Source: Jiangella aurantiaca
Lineage (GTDB): Bacteria > Actinomycetota > Actinomycetes > Jiangellales > Jiangellaceae
Direction: 5' to 3'
DNA length: 64,000 bases
Assembly (NCBI RefSeq): GCF_004349105.1
Contig: NZ_SMLB01000017.1
Coordinates: 1 to 64,000, forward strand
Shown: positions 40,565 through 49,829 of the stretch, in pieces
How the letters are laid out: the number at the start of each line of letters is the position of its first letter
Numbering within the stretch: position 1 is the stretch's first letter
Made by a program: the position numbers and the translations under genes
Notes under the pieces: model-generated
Seen by the model: the letters and a program-made list of their open reading frames with translations, nothing else
Database searches by the model: none
What the model was told of the DNA's origin: nothing

Positions 40565-42307
40565 ATGCGCACGACCACGACCACTCGCAGGAACCCCGCC
40601 GGCCGGCGGACGCCGTCGGTGTCCAGCACCGCGCCGGACCCGCTGCGCGCCGCCGGGGTCGCCGGTCTGGCCGCGGGCGCCGGCGCCGTCGCGGAGTACC
40701 TGTTCGACCCCGATCGGGGCCGAGCACGGCGGGCCCGCGTTCGCGACCGCATCGCGCACACCGCACACGACGGGAACGAGGGCCTCGACGTCCTCGCCCG
40801 CGATCTCGCCAACAGGACGCGGGGCGTCGCCGCCGGTACCCGGTACCGCGTCACGGGACGCCGCGTCGACGACACGGTGCTGCACGAGCGCGTCAGGTCC
40901 GAGCTGGGCCGCTACGTCACCCACCCGCACGCGGTCGAGGTGGGCGTCGACGGCGGGATGGTGACGCTGCGCGGCGACGTCCTGGCCGACGAGGCGCGGC
41001 GAGCCCGCAGGGGGATCGGGCGCGTTCCCGGGGTGCGCGGCGTCGACGAGCGGTGGACCGTCCATCGGGACTCGACCGGCGTGCCGCGGCTCCAGGGCGC
41101 CCGCCGGCCGCGGCAGCCGGTGCCCGAACTCCTGCAGCAGCACTGGTCGCCTGCCGCCCGGTTCGTCGCCGGCACCAGCGGCGCGGCGCTGTGGACGGTG
41201 TCGGGGCGGCTGCCCCGGCCGGCCTCGTGGGCCGTGGGCGGTGCCGGCGCGCTGCTCGCCGTCCGGGCCGCGACGAACCTCCCGATCCGTCGGCTCACCG
41301 GCGTCACCGCCGGCCGGAGGGCGGTCGACGTCCAGGACTCGATCAGCGTCGCGGCGTCGCCGGAGCGGCTGTGGTCCTTCCTCGGCGACTACAGCACGCT
41401 GCCCGGGCTGCTGCCCGACGTGCTCGACGTCCGCCGCTCGCCCGACGGCCGCCGGTCCCACTGGGTCGTCGCCGGGCCGGCGGGCGTGCCCGTCCGGTTC
41501 GACGCGGAGGAGACGCGCCGGGAGGACGGCCGCGAGCTCGCCTGGCGAACCGTCGATCGGCAGCTCGTCGCGCACAGCGGCGTCGTGCGCCTCGACCCCG
41601 AGGACGGCGGCAGGACGCGGATCCACGTCCGGCTCACCTACAACCCGATGGTCGGCGCCGTCGGACATGCCGTGGCGACGCTGTTCGGCGCCGACCCGGC
41701 GCACCGGCTGCGACAGGACCTGATGCGGATCAAGTCGTTCGTGGAGACCGGCGCCGCGGGCATCGTCGAGGCGTGGCCGGCGGAGTCGCAGGAGGCGGCG
41801 CGGCTGGTGATCGACCAGTACGGCGAGCCGCACGAGGCGACCGAGTCGCAGCTGATCTGGCACCAGGTCGGCCCGTGGAAGCGGGTGGTCGCGTCCCGGG
41901 CGTTCTACCAGCACGCCTTCCCTGCCCCGCACTTCGACTCGGTCGAGTCGTTCATCGACTTCCGAGTGCCCGTGGAGAAGGTGTCGGAGCTGACCGCCTT
42001 CGACGGCAGCGTGATGGTCGAGCGGACCGCCGGCGAAGTGTCGGCCCGCTGCCACGACGAGCAGGCCAACTTCCTGGCGCTCAACCTCATGAACGACATC
42101 GTGACCGGGGCCAAGACGGTGGAGCAGGCCCGCGCACGCTACGCGGAGGAGTTCCTCGACCACCGCCGCAAGCAGCCCACGCCGTACATGGAGCGGCTGA
42201 GGTTCTCCGTCGAGCCTGGGACGACGGCGGATCCGGATCAGCGTGTGCTCACCGACGAGGACCTCGACCGGGCGGTCGAGGAAGGCAGGACCGCCGACAG
42301 CCGATGA
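40565..42307 (+). CDS. BON-domain and SRPBCC (polyketide cyclase-like) fusion protein
   Basis: 580 residues. A basic N terminus includes one Ala/Gly-rich hydrophobic patch (LRAAGVAGLAAGAGAVAEYL). A BON domain follows (about 100-165; VHLERVRSEL-like HERVRSELGRYVTHPHAVEV). Next comes a middle segment with a hydrophobic helix, then an SRPBCC ligand-binding domain (about 260-385; DSISVAASPERLWSFLGDYS). The C-terminal region of about 190 residues is unassigned. BON domains bind membranes or phospholipids; SRPBCC domains bind lipids or polyketides. I chose the ATG at 40565 because GGAAGTGAGG precedes it. Transketolase starts 16 bases after the stop. Confidence 0.75.
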   Translation: MRTTTTTRRNPAGRRTPSVSSTAPDPLRAAGVAGLAAGAGAVAEYLFDPDRGRARRARVRDRIAHTAHDGNEGLDVLARDLANRTRGVAAGTRYRVTGRRVDDTVLHERVRSELGRYVTHPHAVEVGVDGGMVTLRGDVLADEARRARRGIGRVPGVRGVDERWTVHRDSTGVPRLQGARRPRQPVPELLQQHWSPAARFVAGTSGAALWTVSGRLPRPASWAVGGAGALLAVRAATNLPIRRLTGVTAGRRAVDVQDSISVAASPERLWSFLGDYSTLPGLLPDVLDVRRSPDGRRSHWVVAGPAGVPVRFDAEETRREDGRELAWRTVDRQLVAHSGVVRLDPEDGGRTRIHVRLTYNPMVGAVGHAVATLFGADPAHRLRQDLMRIKSFVETGAAGIVEAWPAESQEAARLVIDQYGEPHEATESQLIWHQVGPWKRVVASRAFYQHAFPAPHFDSVESFIDFRVPVEKVSELTAFDGSVMVERTAGEVSARCHDEQANFLALNLMNDIVTGAKTVEQARARYAEEFLDHRRKQPTPYMERLRFSVEPGTTADPDQRVLTDEDLDRAVEEGRTADSR

Positions 42308-42323
42308 CAGACGGGTGGCCGAG

Positions 42324-44177
42324 ATGACCGATCAGAACCTGAACGACGACCTGAACATCGCCGAGCTCGGCCAGCAGCTGCGGGTCGACGCCGTCCGGTG
42401 CGCCGCCGCGGCCGGCTCCGGCCACCCGACGTCGTCGATGTCGGCGGCCGACCTGATGGCGACGCTGCTCGCCCGGCATCTGCGCTACGACTTCGACCAG
42501 CCCGACGACCCGAACAACGACCACCTGGTCTTCTCCAAGGGTCACGCCTCGCCGCTGCTGTACGCGATGTACAAGGCAGCGGGCGCGATCACCGACGAGG
42601 AGCTGCTGACCTTCCGCACCCTCGGCAGCCGGCTGGAGGGGCACCCGACGCCGCGGCTGCCGTGGGTGGACGTCGCCACCGGGTCACTGGGCCTCGGGCT
42701 GCCGGTGGCGGTCGGGCTGGCATTGACCGGCAAGCTGCTGGACCGGCTCCCCTACCGCGTCTGGGCGCTGTGCGGCGACAGCGAGCTGGCCGAGGGCTCC
42801 ATGTGGGAGGCCTTCGAGGCCGCCGGCTACGAGCGGCTGGGCAACCTCGTCGCCATCGTCGACGTCAACCGGCTCGGCCAGCGCGGCCCGACCAGGCACG
42901 GCTGGGACACCGGTGCGTACGCGCGCCGCATCGGCGCGTTCGGCTGGCACACCGTCGAGATCAACGGTCATGACGTCGCCGCGATCGACCGCGCCTACGC
43001 CGAGGCGGCCGCCGCCGACCGGCCCACCGCCGTGCTGGCCCTCACCACGAAGGGCGCCGGCGTCGCGGCCGTCGCGGACCAGGAGGGCCGGCACGGCAAG
43101 CCGCTCACCGACCCCGACGACGCGATCGAGGAGCTCGGCGGCATCCGCCGGATGCGCGTCCACGTCACGCCACCGGCGAAGCGGGCCCAGCCGCACAGCT
43201 TCGGCGAGCCGGGCACGGTCAAGCTGCCGTCGTACGCCGTGGGCAGCGAGGTCGCCACCCGCAATGCGTTCGGCGAGGCCCTGGCCGCCGTCGGGGCGGC
43301 CCGCCCGGACGTCGTCGGCCTCGACGGCGAGGTGGCCGACTCCACCCGGATGGACCAGTTCGCGACCGCGCATCCGGAGCGGTTCTTCGAGCTCTACATC
43401 GCCGAGCAGCAGCTCGTGGCCGCCGCCATCGGCATGCAGGCGCGCGGCTGGATCCCGTACGTCGCCACGTTCGCCGCGTTCTTCACTCGCGCCTACGACT
43501 TCGTCCGGATGGCCGCCATCGGCGGCGCGGACCTACGACTGGTCGGCTCGCACGCCGGCGTCTCGATCGGCCAGGACGGGCCGTCACAGATGGGGCTGGA
43601 GGACCTGGCCGCGTTCCGTGCCGTTCACGGCAGCGTCGTGCTGTACCCGTGCGACGCCAACCAGACCGCCGCGCTGGTCGCGGCCATGACCGACTATCCC
43701 GGCATCGGCTATCTCCGCACCACCCGCGGCGAGACCCCGGTGATCTACGGGCCCGACGACGAGTTCAGCATCGCCGGCAGCCGCATCCTGCGATCGTCGC
43801 CGGCCGACCAGGTGACCGTCGTGGCGGCGGGCATCACCGTGCACGAAGCGCTGGCCGCCGCTGACGACCTGGCCCACGACGGGATCGCGGTCCGGGTGAT
43901 CGACCTCTACTCCGTGAAGCCGGTCGACGCGCAGACTCTCCGCGACGCCGCGCGCGAGACCGGCCGCATCGTCACCGTCGAGGACCACTGGCCGGAGGGC
44001 GGCCTCGGCGACGCCGTGCTCGATGTGTTCGGCCACGGCGACCAGGCACCCGCGGTCCTGAAACTCGCGGTCCACGGCATGCCCACGTCGGCGACACCCG
44101 CCGAGCAGCTGCACGCCGCCGGCATCGACCGGCAGGCCATCGTCGACGCGGTCCGGCTCATGCTGTCCCCGAGGTGA
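42324..44177 (+). CDS. tkt: Transketolase
   Basis: 617 residues containing both transketolase halves in one chain. The thiamine-diphosphate region has GSGHPTSSMSAADLMATLLA, KGHASPLLYAMY and the ThDP fold motif CGDSELAEGSMWEAFE through IVDVNRLGQ. The pyrimidine-binding half starts near residue 310 (RNAFGEALAAVGAARPDVVG) and a C-terminal domain follows. It is shorter than classical Tkt (about 660-700), as is usual for the branch related to fused TktA/TktB types. It moves two-carbon units in the pentose phosphate pathway, working with the transaldolase upstream. Probably cotranscribed with the BON-SRPBCC gene. Confidence 0.92.
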   Translation: MTDQNLNDDLNIAELGQQLRVDAVRCAAAAGSGHPTSSMSAADLMATLLARHLRYDFDQPDDPNNDHLVFSKGHASPLLYAMYKAAGAITDEELLTFRTLGSRLEGHPTPRLPWVDVATGSLGLGLPVAVGLALTGKLLDRLPYRVWALCGDSELAEGSMWEAFEAAGYERLGNLVAIVDVNRLGQRGPTRHGWDTGAYARRIGAFGWHTVEINGHDVAAIDRAYAEAAAADRPTAVLALTTKGAGVAAVADQEGRHGKPLTDPDDAIEELGGIRRMRVHVTPPAKRAQPHSFGEPGTVKLPSYAVGSEVATRNAFGEALAAVGAARPDVVGLDGEVADSTRMDQFATAHPERFFELYIAEQQLVAAAIGMQARGWIPYVATFAAFFTRAYDFVRMAAIGGADLRLVGSHAGVSIGQDGPSQMGLEDLAAFRAVHGSVVLYPCDANQTAALVAAMTDYPGIGYLRTTRGETPVIYGPDDEFSIAGSRILRSSPADQVTVVAAGITVHEALAAADDLAHDGIAVRVIDLYSVKPVDAQTLRDAARETGRIVTVEDHWPEGGLGDAVLDVFGHGDQAPAVLKLAVHGMPTSATPAEQLHAAGIDRQAIVDAVRLMLSPR

Positions 44178-44231
44178 CGCCCTACTCGGCCGATTCATTC
44201 GGATTCGCTTTCGGGGCCGCCTTCGCGCCCC

Positions 44232-44666
44232 TCAGTCGAGACAGAACTCGTTGCCCTCGATGTCCCGCATCACGATGCACGACTCGTTGACGCCATCGGC
44301 AGGCAGCAGTCGCACGCGTACCGCCCCGAGCGCGACCAGTCGTGCACACTCGTCCTCGAGCCTGGCGAGGCGCTCCTCACCCACGAGCCCGGCGCCGACC
44401 CGCACGTCGAGATGCACCCGATTCTTGACGACCTTGCCTTCGGGAACGCGCTGGAAGTACAGTCGCGGGCCCACACCTGAGGGATCAATGCAGGCGAACG
44501 CTGAACCCTGACGCTCAGGCGGCAGCGAGCGATCGAAATCGTCCCACGTAGCAAACCCCTCCGGCGGCGGCGGTACCACGTACCCCAACACCTCGCACCA
44601 GAAACGAGCGACGCGCTCAGGTTCCGCACAGTCGAAGGTGACTTGGAACTGCTTGACCGACGCCAT
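44232..44666 (-). CDS. VOC-superfamily (glyoxalase-like) protein
   Basis: 144 residues, two beta-alpha-beta-beta-beta modules: QVTFDCAEPERVARFWCEVL with GYVVPPPP, and NRVHLDVRVGAGLVGEERLA, ending VMRDIEGNEFCLD. That is the common actinobacterial glyoxalase/bleomycin-resistance-like family with possible metal ligands H and E at the ends. Substrate unknown. The ATG at 44666 is favoured because homology starts with SVKQFQVTF. The interval 44667-44830 upstream shows no gene. Confidence 0.82.
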   Translation of the reverse strand: MASVKQFQVTFDCAEPERVARFWCEVLGYVVPPPPEGFATWDDFDRSLPPERQGSAFACIDPSGVGPRLYFQRVPEGKVVKNRVHLDVRVGAGLVGEERLARLEDECARLVALGAVRVRLLPADGVNESCIVMRDIEGNEFCLD

Positions 44667-44830
44667 CGGTCCACCATAGTGGCGCGTCCTGTCCACCGAG
44701 ACCCCGGATGTCGTCGCCGCGCGGGGCGAGGCGTACCTGCCGTCCAATGCCGGAACGTCTTCGGCGGCTACGTGGTCGCCGCCGTCGCCGCAGCCGCGTG
44801 GCGCCTCAAGCGCTCCGACTCCTGAAGCGA

Positions 44831-45994
44831 TCAGGTGTAGAAGAAGTGGTCGAGGGCGATCGTCGCACCGCCGTAGACGCCGGCGTCGAGGCCCAGATCG
44901 GAGCGCCGCAGCTGGACCGTCGGCCGGATGATCGGGAACACCGCCTCGCGGGTCGCCTCGGTCAGCTGGCCGACGAACTCCTCTGGCACGGCGGAGAGGA
45001 AGCCGCCGAGCAGGATGAGCTCGGGGTTGAGCAGGTTGACGAGGCCCGACAGCCCGGTGGCGAAACGCTTGACCACGAGCTCCGCATGGGCGGCGGCGGC
45101 CGGGCTCTCGGCCGCCGCGCTCAGCAGGGCGACGAACGGGTTGCTGACGTCTGACGGCATGCCGAGGTCGGCCAGCGCGCTACGCAGCGCCCGTTCCGAC
45201 AGGACGGTCTCGAGGCAGCCCACGCCACCGCAGATGCATTTCTCGCCGCCTTCGACGACGCGCAGGTGGCCGATCTCTATGGCGCCGTGGACGCCTCCTT
45301 GGAAGGCCTGTCCCTCGACGACCAGACCGGCCCCGACGCCCATACGAAGGTAGATGAAGGCCACACTGCTCAAGCCCTTGCCGGCGCCGAACTGCGCCTC
45401 GGCGAGCGCCATCGAGCGGACGTTGTGATCGACAACCACCGGGAGGCCGACCATCTTCTCCAACCGGTCGGCGACCGGCACGTCTCGCCAGGGCAGATTG
45501 ATCGGCATCAGCAGCCGGCGGTGGTCGGCGTCCACCGGGCCGGGCACGGCGACCCCCATGCCCAGCAGCCGGGATCGGTCGACACCCGTGTCCGCGATGA
45601 GCTGGGTCACCGACACCGCCACCCGGTCGAGGACGACGTCGGCATCCTGGTGGGGCTCGAAGTCGAAGCCCGATTGCCGATGGCTCACGCCCATCAGATC
45701 GACGACACCGATGCGCACCGAGCCCGCGCCTATGTGCACGCCGATCACGAAGTACGAGGTCGGTTCGATGGAGATCTCCGTGCCCGGACGTCCCGTTCCG
45801 AGCCGTGACACCTTGCCGGCCTCAGTCACGCTGCCGTCCGCGACGAGCTGAGCGACGACGCGAGTGATCGTGGTGGCCGACAAGCCGGTGCGGCGTGCCA
45901 CCTCGATGCGGGTGAGCCCGGGTTCGGCTCGGAGGAGCCGCAGGATCTGCCCCCTCCTGCTGGACTCCTCGACCCGGGAGAGTTCTTTGCTCAC
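44831..45994 (-). CDS. ROK-family transcriptional regulator, downstream copy
   Basis: 387 residues. An N-terminal winged helix (residues about 1-70: GLTRIEVARRTGLSATTITR) precedes a ROK sugar-binding fold (GVAVPGPVDADHRRLLMPIN; zinc-site CICGGVGCLE; IEIGHLRV). ROK repressors bind a sugar or sugar phosphate. This copy is clearly paralogous to the one at 50848, sharing CGGVGCLET, SERAL, TREAVFPIIRP and GPVDADHR. It is the last gene of a seven-gene co-directional block, 95 bases after the oxidoreductase. The GTG at 45994 has only a weak ribosome binding site. Confidence 0.88.
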   Translation of the reverse strand: MSKELSRVEESSRRGQILRLLRAEPGLTRIEVARRTGLSATTITRVVAQLVADGSVTEAGKVSRLGTGRPGTEISIEPTSYFVIGVHIGAGSVRIGVVDLMGVSHRQSGFDFEPHQDADVVLDRVAVSVTQLIADTGVDRSRLLGMGVAVPGPVDADHRRLLMPINLPWRDVPVADRLEKMVGLPVVVDHNVRSMALAEAQFGAGKGLSSVAFIYLRMGVGAGLVVEGQAFQGGVHGAIEIGHLRVVEGGEKCICGGVGCLETVLSERALRSALADLGMPSDVSNPFVALLSAAAESPAAAAHAELVVKRFATGLSGLVNLLNPELILLGGFLSAVPEEFVGQLTEATREAVFPIIRPTVQLRRSDLGLDAGVYGGATIALDHFFYT

Positions 45995-46089
45995 ACGAGG
46001 AAAACTACCATTCCACCGCCCCGAGTAGGGGTGGTCCGGCTTGCTGCCCGGCGCCGGCCGCCCCGGGCGGGCGCCTGGCAGCTCCGGCA

Positions 46090-47151
46090 TCAGCCGGCCG
46101 CCGGCAGCGCGACCGGTTCCCAGGAGCGGCTCGCCATGGACCGGTAGCCGGCGTCGATCACCGCGTTGTCGACGACGCCGTCGCGCAGCGTCTGCCTGGG
46201 TGCTTCGCCGCGCCTGAAGCAGTCGACGAAATGGGCGAGTTCGGCGTGGTAGCCGTAGGTCCACGGCTCGTCGGGCACGGGGGTGATCCAGCCCTGGGTG
46301 GAACCGGCCTTCTCGACGACGTAGCCCGCCGGGTTGCCGGCGAACGCACGCAGGCCGGTGCTGCCGGTCTCGTCGGTGCCGATCCAGCCGTGTGAGCCGT
46401 GGATCTCGTTGCGCACGTCGAGGCCGGCGACGTGGGTCCACCCGGCCTCCACCTGCACCAGCCGGCCGTCGTCGAACCGGACGAGCATCACCGCGCTGTC
46501 CTCGGAGGTGACGTCGTCGCGCACGAGGCGGTCGCCCCAGGCCATGACCTCCACCGGTTGCGCGCCCTCGAGGAACCAGCGGCCGATGGCGACGCAGTGG
46601 CAGCCGAGGCCGCGCAGCGGTCCGCCGCCCATGCGTTCCTTGTCGCGTGCGTGGGCGTGCGGGTTGCCATGTGCCTCGCGGGCGCGGACCCAGGTGACCC
46701 GGCCGATCGCGCCGGCGTCGACGAGCTGCTTCGCCTTGACCAGGCCGGGGGCGAAGACCTCGGTCTCGGCGTAGCCGTGCCAGACACCGGCCCGTTCGAC
46801 GGCGTCGAGGCAGGCCTGTGCCTCGGCGGCGTTGCGGCCGAGCGGCTTGGTGCAGACGACGGCCTTGCCGGCCGCCGCGGCGGCGGAGACAGCCTCGACG
46901 TGCAGGTCGTGTGGCACGCCGACGAGGACGAGGTCGACGTCGTCGCGGCCGACCAGGTCGTCGACACCGGTGACGGCGGTGGGAATCCCGAACCGCTCGG
47001 CCTGCTTCGTCGCGCGTTCGGCGTTGCGTCCGGAGATCGCTGTCACGTCGTGTCCGCGGATGTGCTCCAGGGCGCGCAGGTAGAGCTCGGAGACGAAGCC
47101 CGCGCCGAGGATCCCGATCCGCACCGGCCGATCGGTGCCGGCGGCGCTCAC
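46090..47151 (-). CDS. Gfo/Idh/MocA-family oxidoreductase
   Basis: 353 residues. A Rossmann NAD(P) domain comes first (RIGILGAGFVSELYLRALEH), with the family EKP-like dyad read as CTKPLGRNAAEAQA (Thr-Lys-Pro), followed by the alpha/beta substrate domain (GGPLRGLGCHCVAIGRWFLE). These enzymes oxidise or reduce sugars, inositols or glycosides in the cytoplasm. The GTG overlaps the binding-protein stop (GTGA), so it is coupled to the importer, implying action on the imported compound. Confidence 0.87.
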   Translation of the reverse strand: MSAAGTDRPVRIGILGAGFVSELYLRALEHIRGHDVTAISGRNAERATKQAERFGIPTAVTGVDDLVGRDDVDLVLVGVPHDLHVEAVSAAAAAGKAVVCTKPLGRNAAEAQACLDAVERAGVWHGYAETEVFAPGLVKAKQLVDAGAIGRVTWVRAREAHGNPHAHARDKERMGGGPLRGLGCHCVAIGRWFLEGAQPVEVMAWGDRLVRDDVTSEDSAVMLVRFDDGRLVQVEAGWTHVAGLDVRNEIHGSHGWIGTDETGSTGLRAFAGNPAGYVVEKAGSTQGWITPVPDEPWTYGYHAELAHFVDCFRRGEAPRQTLRDGVVDNAVIDAGYRSMASRSWEPVALPAAG

Positions 47152-48173
47152 GAGAGGCTCTCCGCGGCCTGTGCGAAGAGGTCGACGTCGACCCACTCCT
47201 CCACCGGCCGTGGGCTCTCCATGCGGCCCAGTTCGACGAACAGGTCCTGCAGGGCGCCGAAGCGCTCGCGGGTGGTGCCGTCCTCGTTGTCGGCCAGCAG
47301 CTGGTCGGAGGTGAACCACTCGAGCGCGTCGACCTGGCCCTGCAGCTGTTCGGCCGGCGCCCCGGATTCGGCGGCGGCCAGTTCGACCGTCTCCTCGGGG
47401 TTCTCCTTCCGGTAGTCGTTCGCCTCGATGTAGACCTCGAGGAACCGCTCGACCGCCTCCTGCTTGCCTTCCATCGCCTGGTTCGACGCCACCCACGCAC
47501 CGAGGAAGGTCACGTCGGGGAAGTCCTTGTTGTTCGCGATGACGACGGCCTCCGGGACGCTCTGCATGATCTGGTCGCTGAGCGGGGAGAAGATGGCCGC
47601 GACGTCGATCTGCCCGCTGACGAACGCCGACACGACGGCCGGCGGGTCGAGGGGCACCTTCTCGATGTCGTCCTCGGTCAGACCGGCCGCGTCGAGTGCG
47701 AGGCTGAGGATCATCTCGCCCGAGCCGCCGACGGGGACGCCGACGCGCAGGCCCTCGATGTCCTCGACGCTCTGCGCGCCGGAGTCCGGGGAGGCGATGA
47801 GGAAGTCGCCGTACGTGGCCTCGCTGGGCGCGACGATCACCGCTTGGCCGGAGGCCGGCATCCAGGTGGCGCCGGCACCCATGTACCCGACGTCCAGGGA
47901 GCCCGCCGCCATCGCCTCGACCTGGGTCGGGCCGTTGGTGAACGGGGTCAGGTTCACGTCGATGCCGGCCTTCTCCCACAGCTCCAGCTCGTTCGCCACG
48001 GCGATCACGCCGACACCGTTGATGCTGGTGTCGATGTAACCCACGTTCAGCTCGACCGATTCGCGGCCGCCCGCCATCGCCTGGTCGTCAGAGCTCTCCG
48101 AGTCGCCCGAGCAGCCCGCCAGGGCCACAGCGGCCACGGCTGCGAGGGCGAACACACTGCGTCGCATGATCAT
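47148..48173 (-). CDS. SsuA/NrtA-type ABC substrate-binding lipoprotein
   Basis: 341 residues. The signal peptide ends in lipobox VALAGC with Cys21, and a Ser/Asp/Glu-rich linker follows. The mature part is an NMT1/SsuA-type binding protein: ELELWEKAGIDVNLTPF, AMAAGSLDVGYMGAGATWMP, and SAFVSGQIDVAAIFSP. This class normally binds sulfonates, nitrate, aromatics or thiamine precursors, which is unusual beside a glycosidase and a sugar-type dehydrogenase. It is followed by the oxidoreductase (GTGA overlap). Confidence 0.85.
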   Translation of the reverse strand: MIMRRSVFALAAVAAVALAGCSGDSESSDDQAMAGGRESVELNVGYIDTSINGVGVIAVANELELWEKAGIDVNLTPFTNGPTQVEAMAAGSLDVGYMGAGATWMPASGQAVIVAPSEATYGDFLIASPDSGAQSVEDIEGLRVGVPVGGSGEMILSLALDAAGLTEDDIEKVPLDPPAVVSAFVSGQIDVAAIFSPLSDQIMQSVPEAVVIANNKDFPDVTFLGAWVASNQAMEGKQEAVERFLEVYIEANDYRKENPEETVELAAAESGAPAEQLQGQVDALEWFTSDQLLADNEDGTTRERFGALQDLFVELGRMESPRPVEEWVDVDLFAQAAESLS

Positions 48174-48175
48174 GA

Positions 48176-48967
48176 TCAGGCTCCATCGCCTCGTAGGTTG
48201 GACGTTGCGGAAGGGTGGTGCACACCGCGCCAGACGCGTCCGCGGATCTCCGCGAACTGCGGCGACAGTCGCATGTCCTCCGTGCGCGGATACGGCAGCG
48301 GGACGTCGACGATGTCGCTGATGCGCCCCGGGTGGGGGCTCATGACGACGACGCGACCGGCCAGGTACACGGCTTCGTCGACGTCATGGGTGATGAACAG
48401 CACCGTGCGCCGCTCCTGCTGCCAGGTCGCCAGGAGATCGTCCTGCATCTGCACGCGGGTCAGCGCGTCGAGGGCGCCGAACGGCTCATCCATGAGCAGC
48501 AGCGACGGGTTCACGGCATAGGCACGCGCGATGGCGCACCGCTGCTTCATGCCGCCGGACAGCTCCTTGGGCAGGGCCGACCCGAACCGGCCCAGGCCCA
48601 CCAGCTCCAGGTAGTGCTGCGCGCGCTCGCGCCGTTCCCGTTTGCTCAGACCTTGGAGCCGGAGCCCGAACTCGACGTTCTTGCGCGCGGTGAGCCAGGG
48701 GAACAGCGCGTACTGCTGGAAGATCACGCCGCGGTCCGGTCCGGGTCCGGAGACCGGCGCACCGTTCACCAGCACCTGCCCCGACGTCGGCTCGAGAAGT
48801 CCCGCGACGAGGTTGAGCATGGTGCTCTTGCCGCAGCCGCTGGGCCCGACGAGCGTCACGAACTCGCCGCGGTCCACGTCGAGGCTGACGTCGTCCAGGC
48901 TGGTGACGTCGCCGCGAGAGGACTGGTAGACCTTGGTGACCGCTTGGATGGAGATCATCGGCGCCAT
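48176..48967 (-). CDS. SsuB/NrtD-type ABC transporter ATP-binding protein
   Basis: 263 residues. Walker A GPSGCGKSTML, Q-loop FQQYALFPWLTA, signature LSGGMKQRCAIARA, Walker B LLLMDEPFGALDALTR and H-loop THDVDEAV are intact; LSGGMKQR and EPFGALD are the SsuB/TauB/NrtD hallmark. GGAGGTG precedes the ATG. It lies 1 base after the permease stop and 2 bases before the binding-protein start. Confidence 0.9.
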   Translation of the reverse strand: MAPMISIQAVTKVYQSSRGDVTSLDDVSLDVDRGEFVTLVGPSGCGKSTMLNLVAGLLEPTSGQVLVNGAPVSGPGPDRGVIFQQYALFPWLTARKNVEFGLRLQGLSKRERRERAQHYLELVGLGRFGSALPKELSGGMKQRCAIARAYAVNPSLLLMDEPFGALDALTRVQMQDDLLATWQQERRTVLFITHDVDEAVYLAGRVVVMSPHPGRISDIVDVPLPYPRTEDMRLSPQFAEIRGRVWRGVHHPSATSNLRGDGA

Positions 48968-48968
48968 G

Positions 48969-49817
48969 TCACCGCACCTCCTGCCAACTCGTGAGCCTGC
49001 GTTCGAGGACGAGCAGGAGCCGGTCCATGGCGAAGCCCAGGGCGCCGATCATGATGATGCCGACGACGATGCGCTCGGTCTGCAGGAACTGCTGTGCGCT
49101 CTGCATCATCCGGCCGAGGCCGGTCGGAGCGGCCAGCAGTTCCGACGCCACGAGCGTCGCCCAGGACGAGCCGAGTGCCACCCGCATGCCGACGAAGATG
49201 TACGGCATGGACGCGGGCACGATGACCCTCGCGAAGATCGTCGCGTCGTTCGCACCCAGGACGCGGGCGGCGTTGACGAACGTGACGTCGACGTTCCGCA
49301 CCCCCTGGAAGGTGGCGATCACACAGGACAGGAACGCCGCCAGGAAGATCACGAAGATCTTCGCCGTCTCACCGATCCCCAGGAACACGATGACGAGCGG
49401 GATCAGCGCCAGTGGCGGGACGGTGCGGAAGAACTGCACCCACGGCTCGACCATCCCCCGCGCCCACCGGTACCACCCCATGAGGAATCCGGCGGGAATG
49501 GCCAGGGCCACCCCGAGAAGGAAGCCGGCGACCACGCGTTGGAGGCTCGCCGCGGTGTGCTCGAGGAGCCATCCGTCTCGCAGACCTTCGCGGAAGCTCT
49601 CGATGACCTCCGGTGGCGCCGGCGCGAGCTCGTTGTCGCCGAGCGCGGCATAGAGCCACCACAGGCCGATGCCGAGCACGAAGGTGGCCAGATACAGCCA
49701 GGCCAGCGATACGCCCTGTCGGCGGCGCATCCGGGCGACAGTGGATCCGTCGCCGGCGGTGTCGGAGGACGGGGGCCGGCCGGCCTCCAGCAGCGACTCT
49801 GCATGCTTGTTGGCCAT
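48969..49817 (-). CDS. SsuC/TauC-type ABC transporter permease
   Basis: 282 residues with six hydrophobic helices and the coupling loop [20 protein letters not shown] (EAA-like). The conserved [20 protein letters not shown] is typical of SsuC/NrtB/TauC permeases. It forms the importer with the ATPase and binding protein encoded directly downstream. GGGAGA precedes the ATG at 49817. The glycosidase-like gene lies 12 bases upstream. Confidence 0.88.
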   Translation of the reverse strand: MANKHAESLLEAGRPPSSDTAGDGSTVARMRRRQGVSLAWLYLATFVLGIGLWWLYAALGDNELAPAPPEVIESFREGLRDGWLLEHTAASLQRVVAGFLLGVALAIPAGFLMGWYRWARGMVEPWVQFFRTVPPLALIPLVIVFLGIGETAKIFVIFLAAFLSCVIATFQGVRNVDVTFVNAARVLGANDATIFARVIVPASMPYIFVGMRVALGSSWATLVASELLAAPTGLGRMMQSAQQFLQTERIVVGIIMIGALGFAMDRLLLVLERRLTSWQEVR

Positions 49818-49829
49818 CGCGTCTCCCGC

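Noticed and set aside
44667-44830. A possible tail of a membrane protein ending at 44825 (GGYVVAAVAAAAWRLKRSDS)
   Set aside because: Only about 24 residues with simple composition; no family and no upstream coding support.
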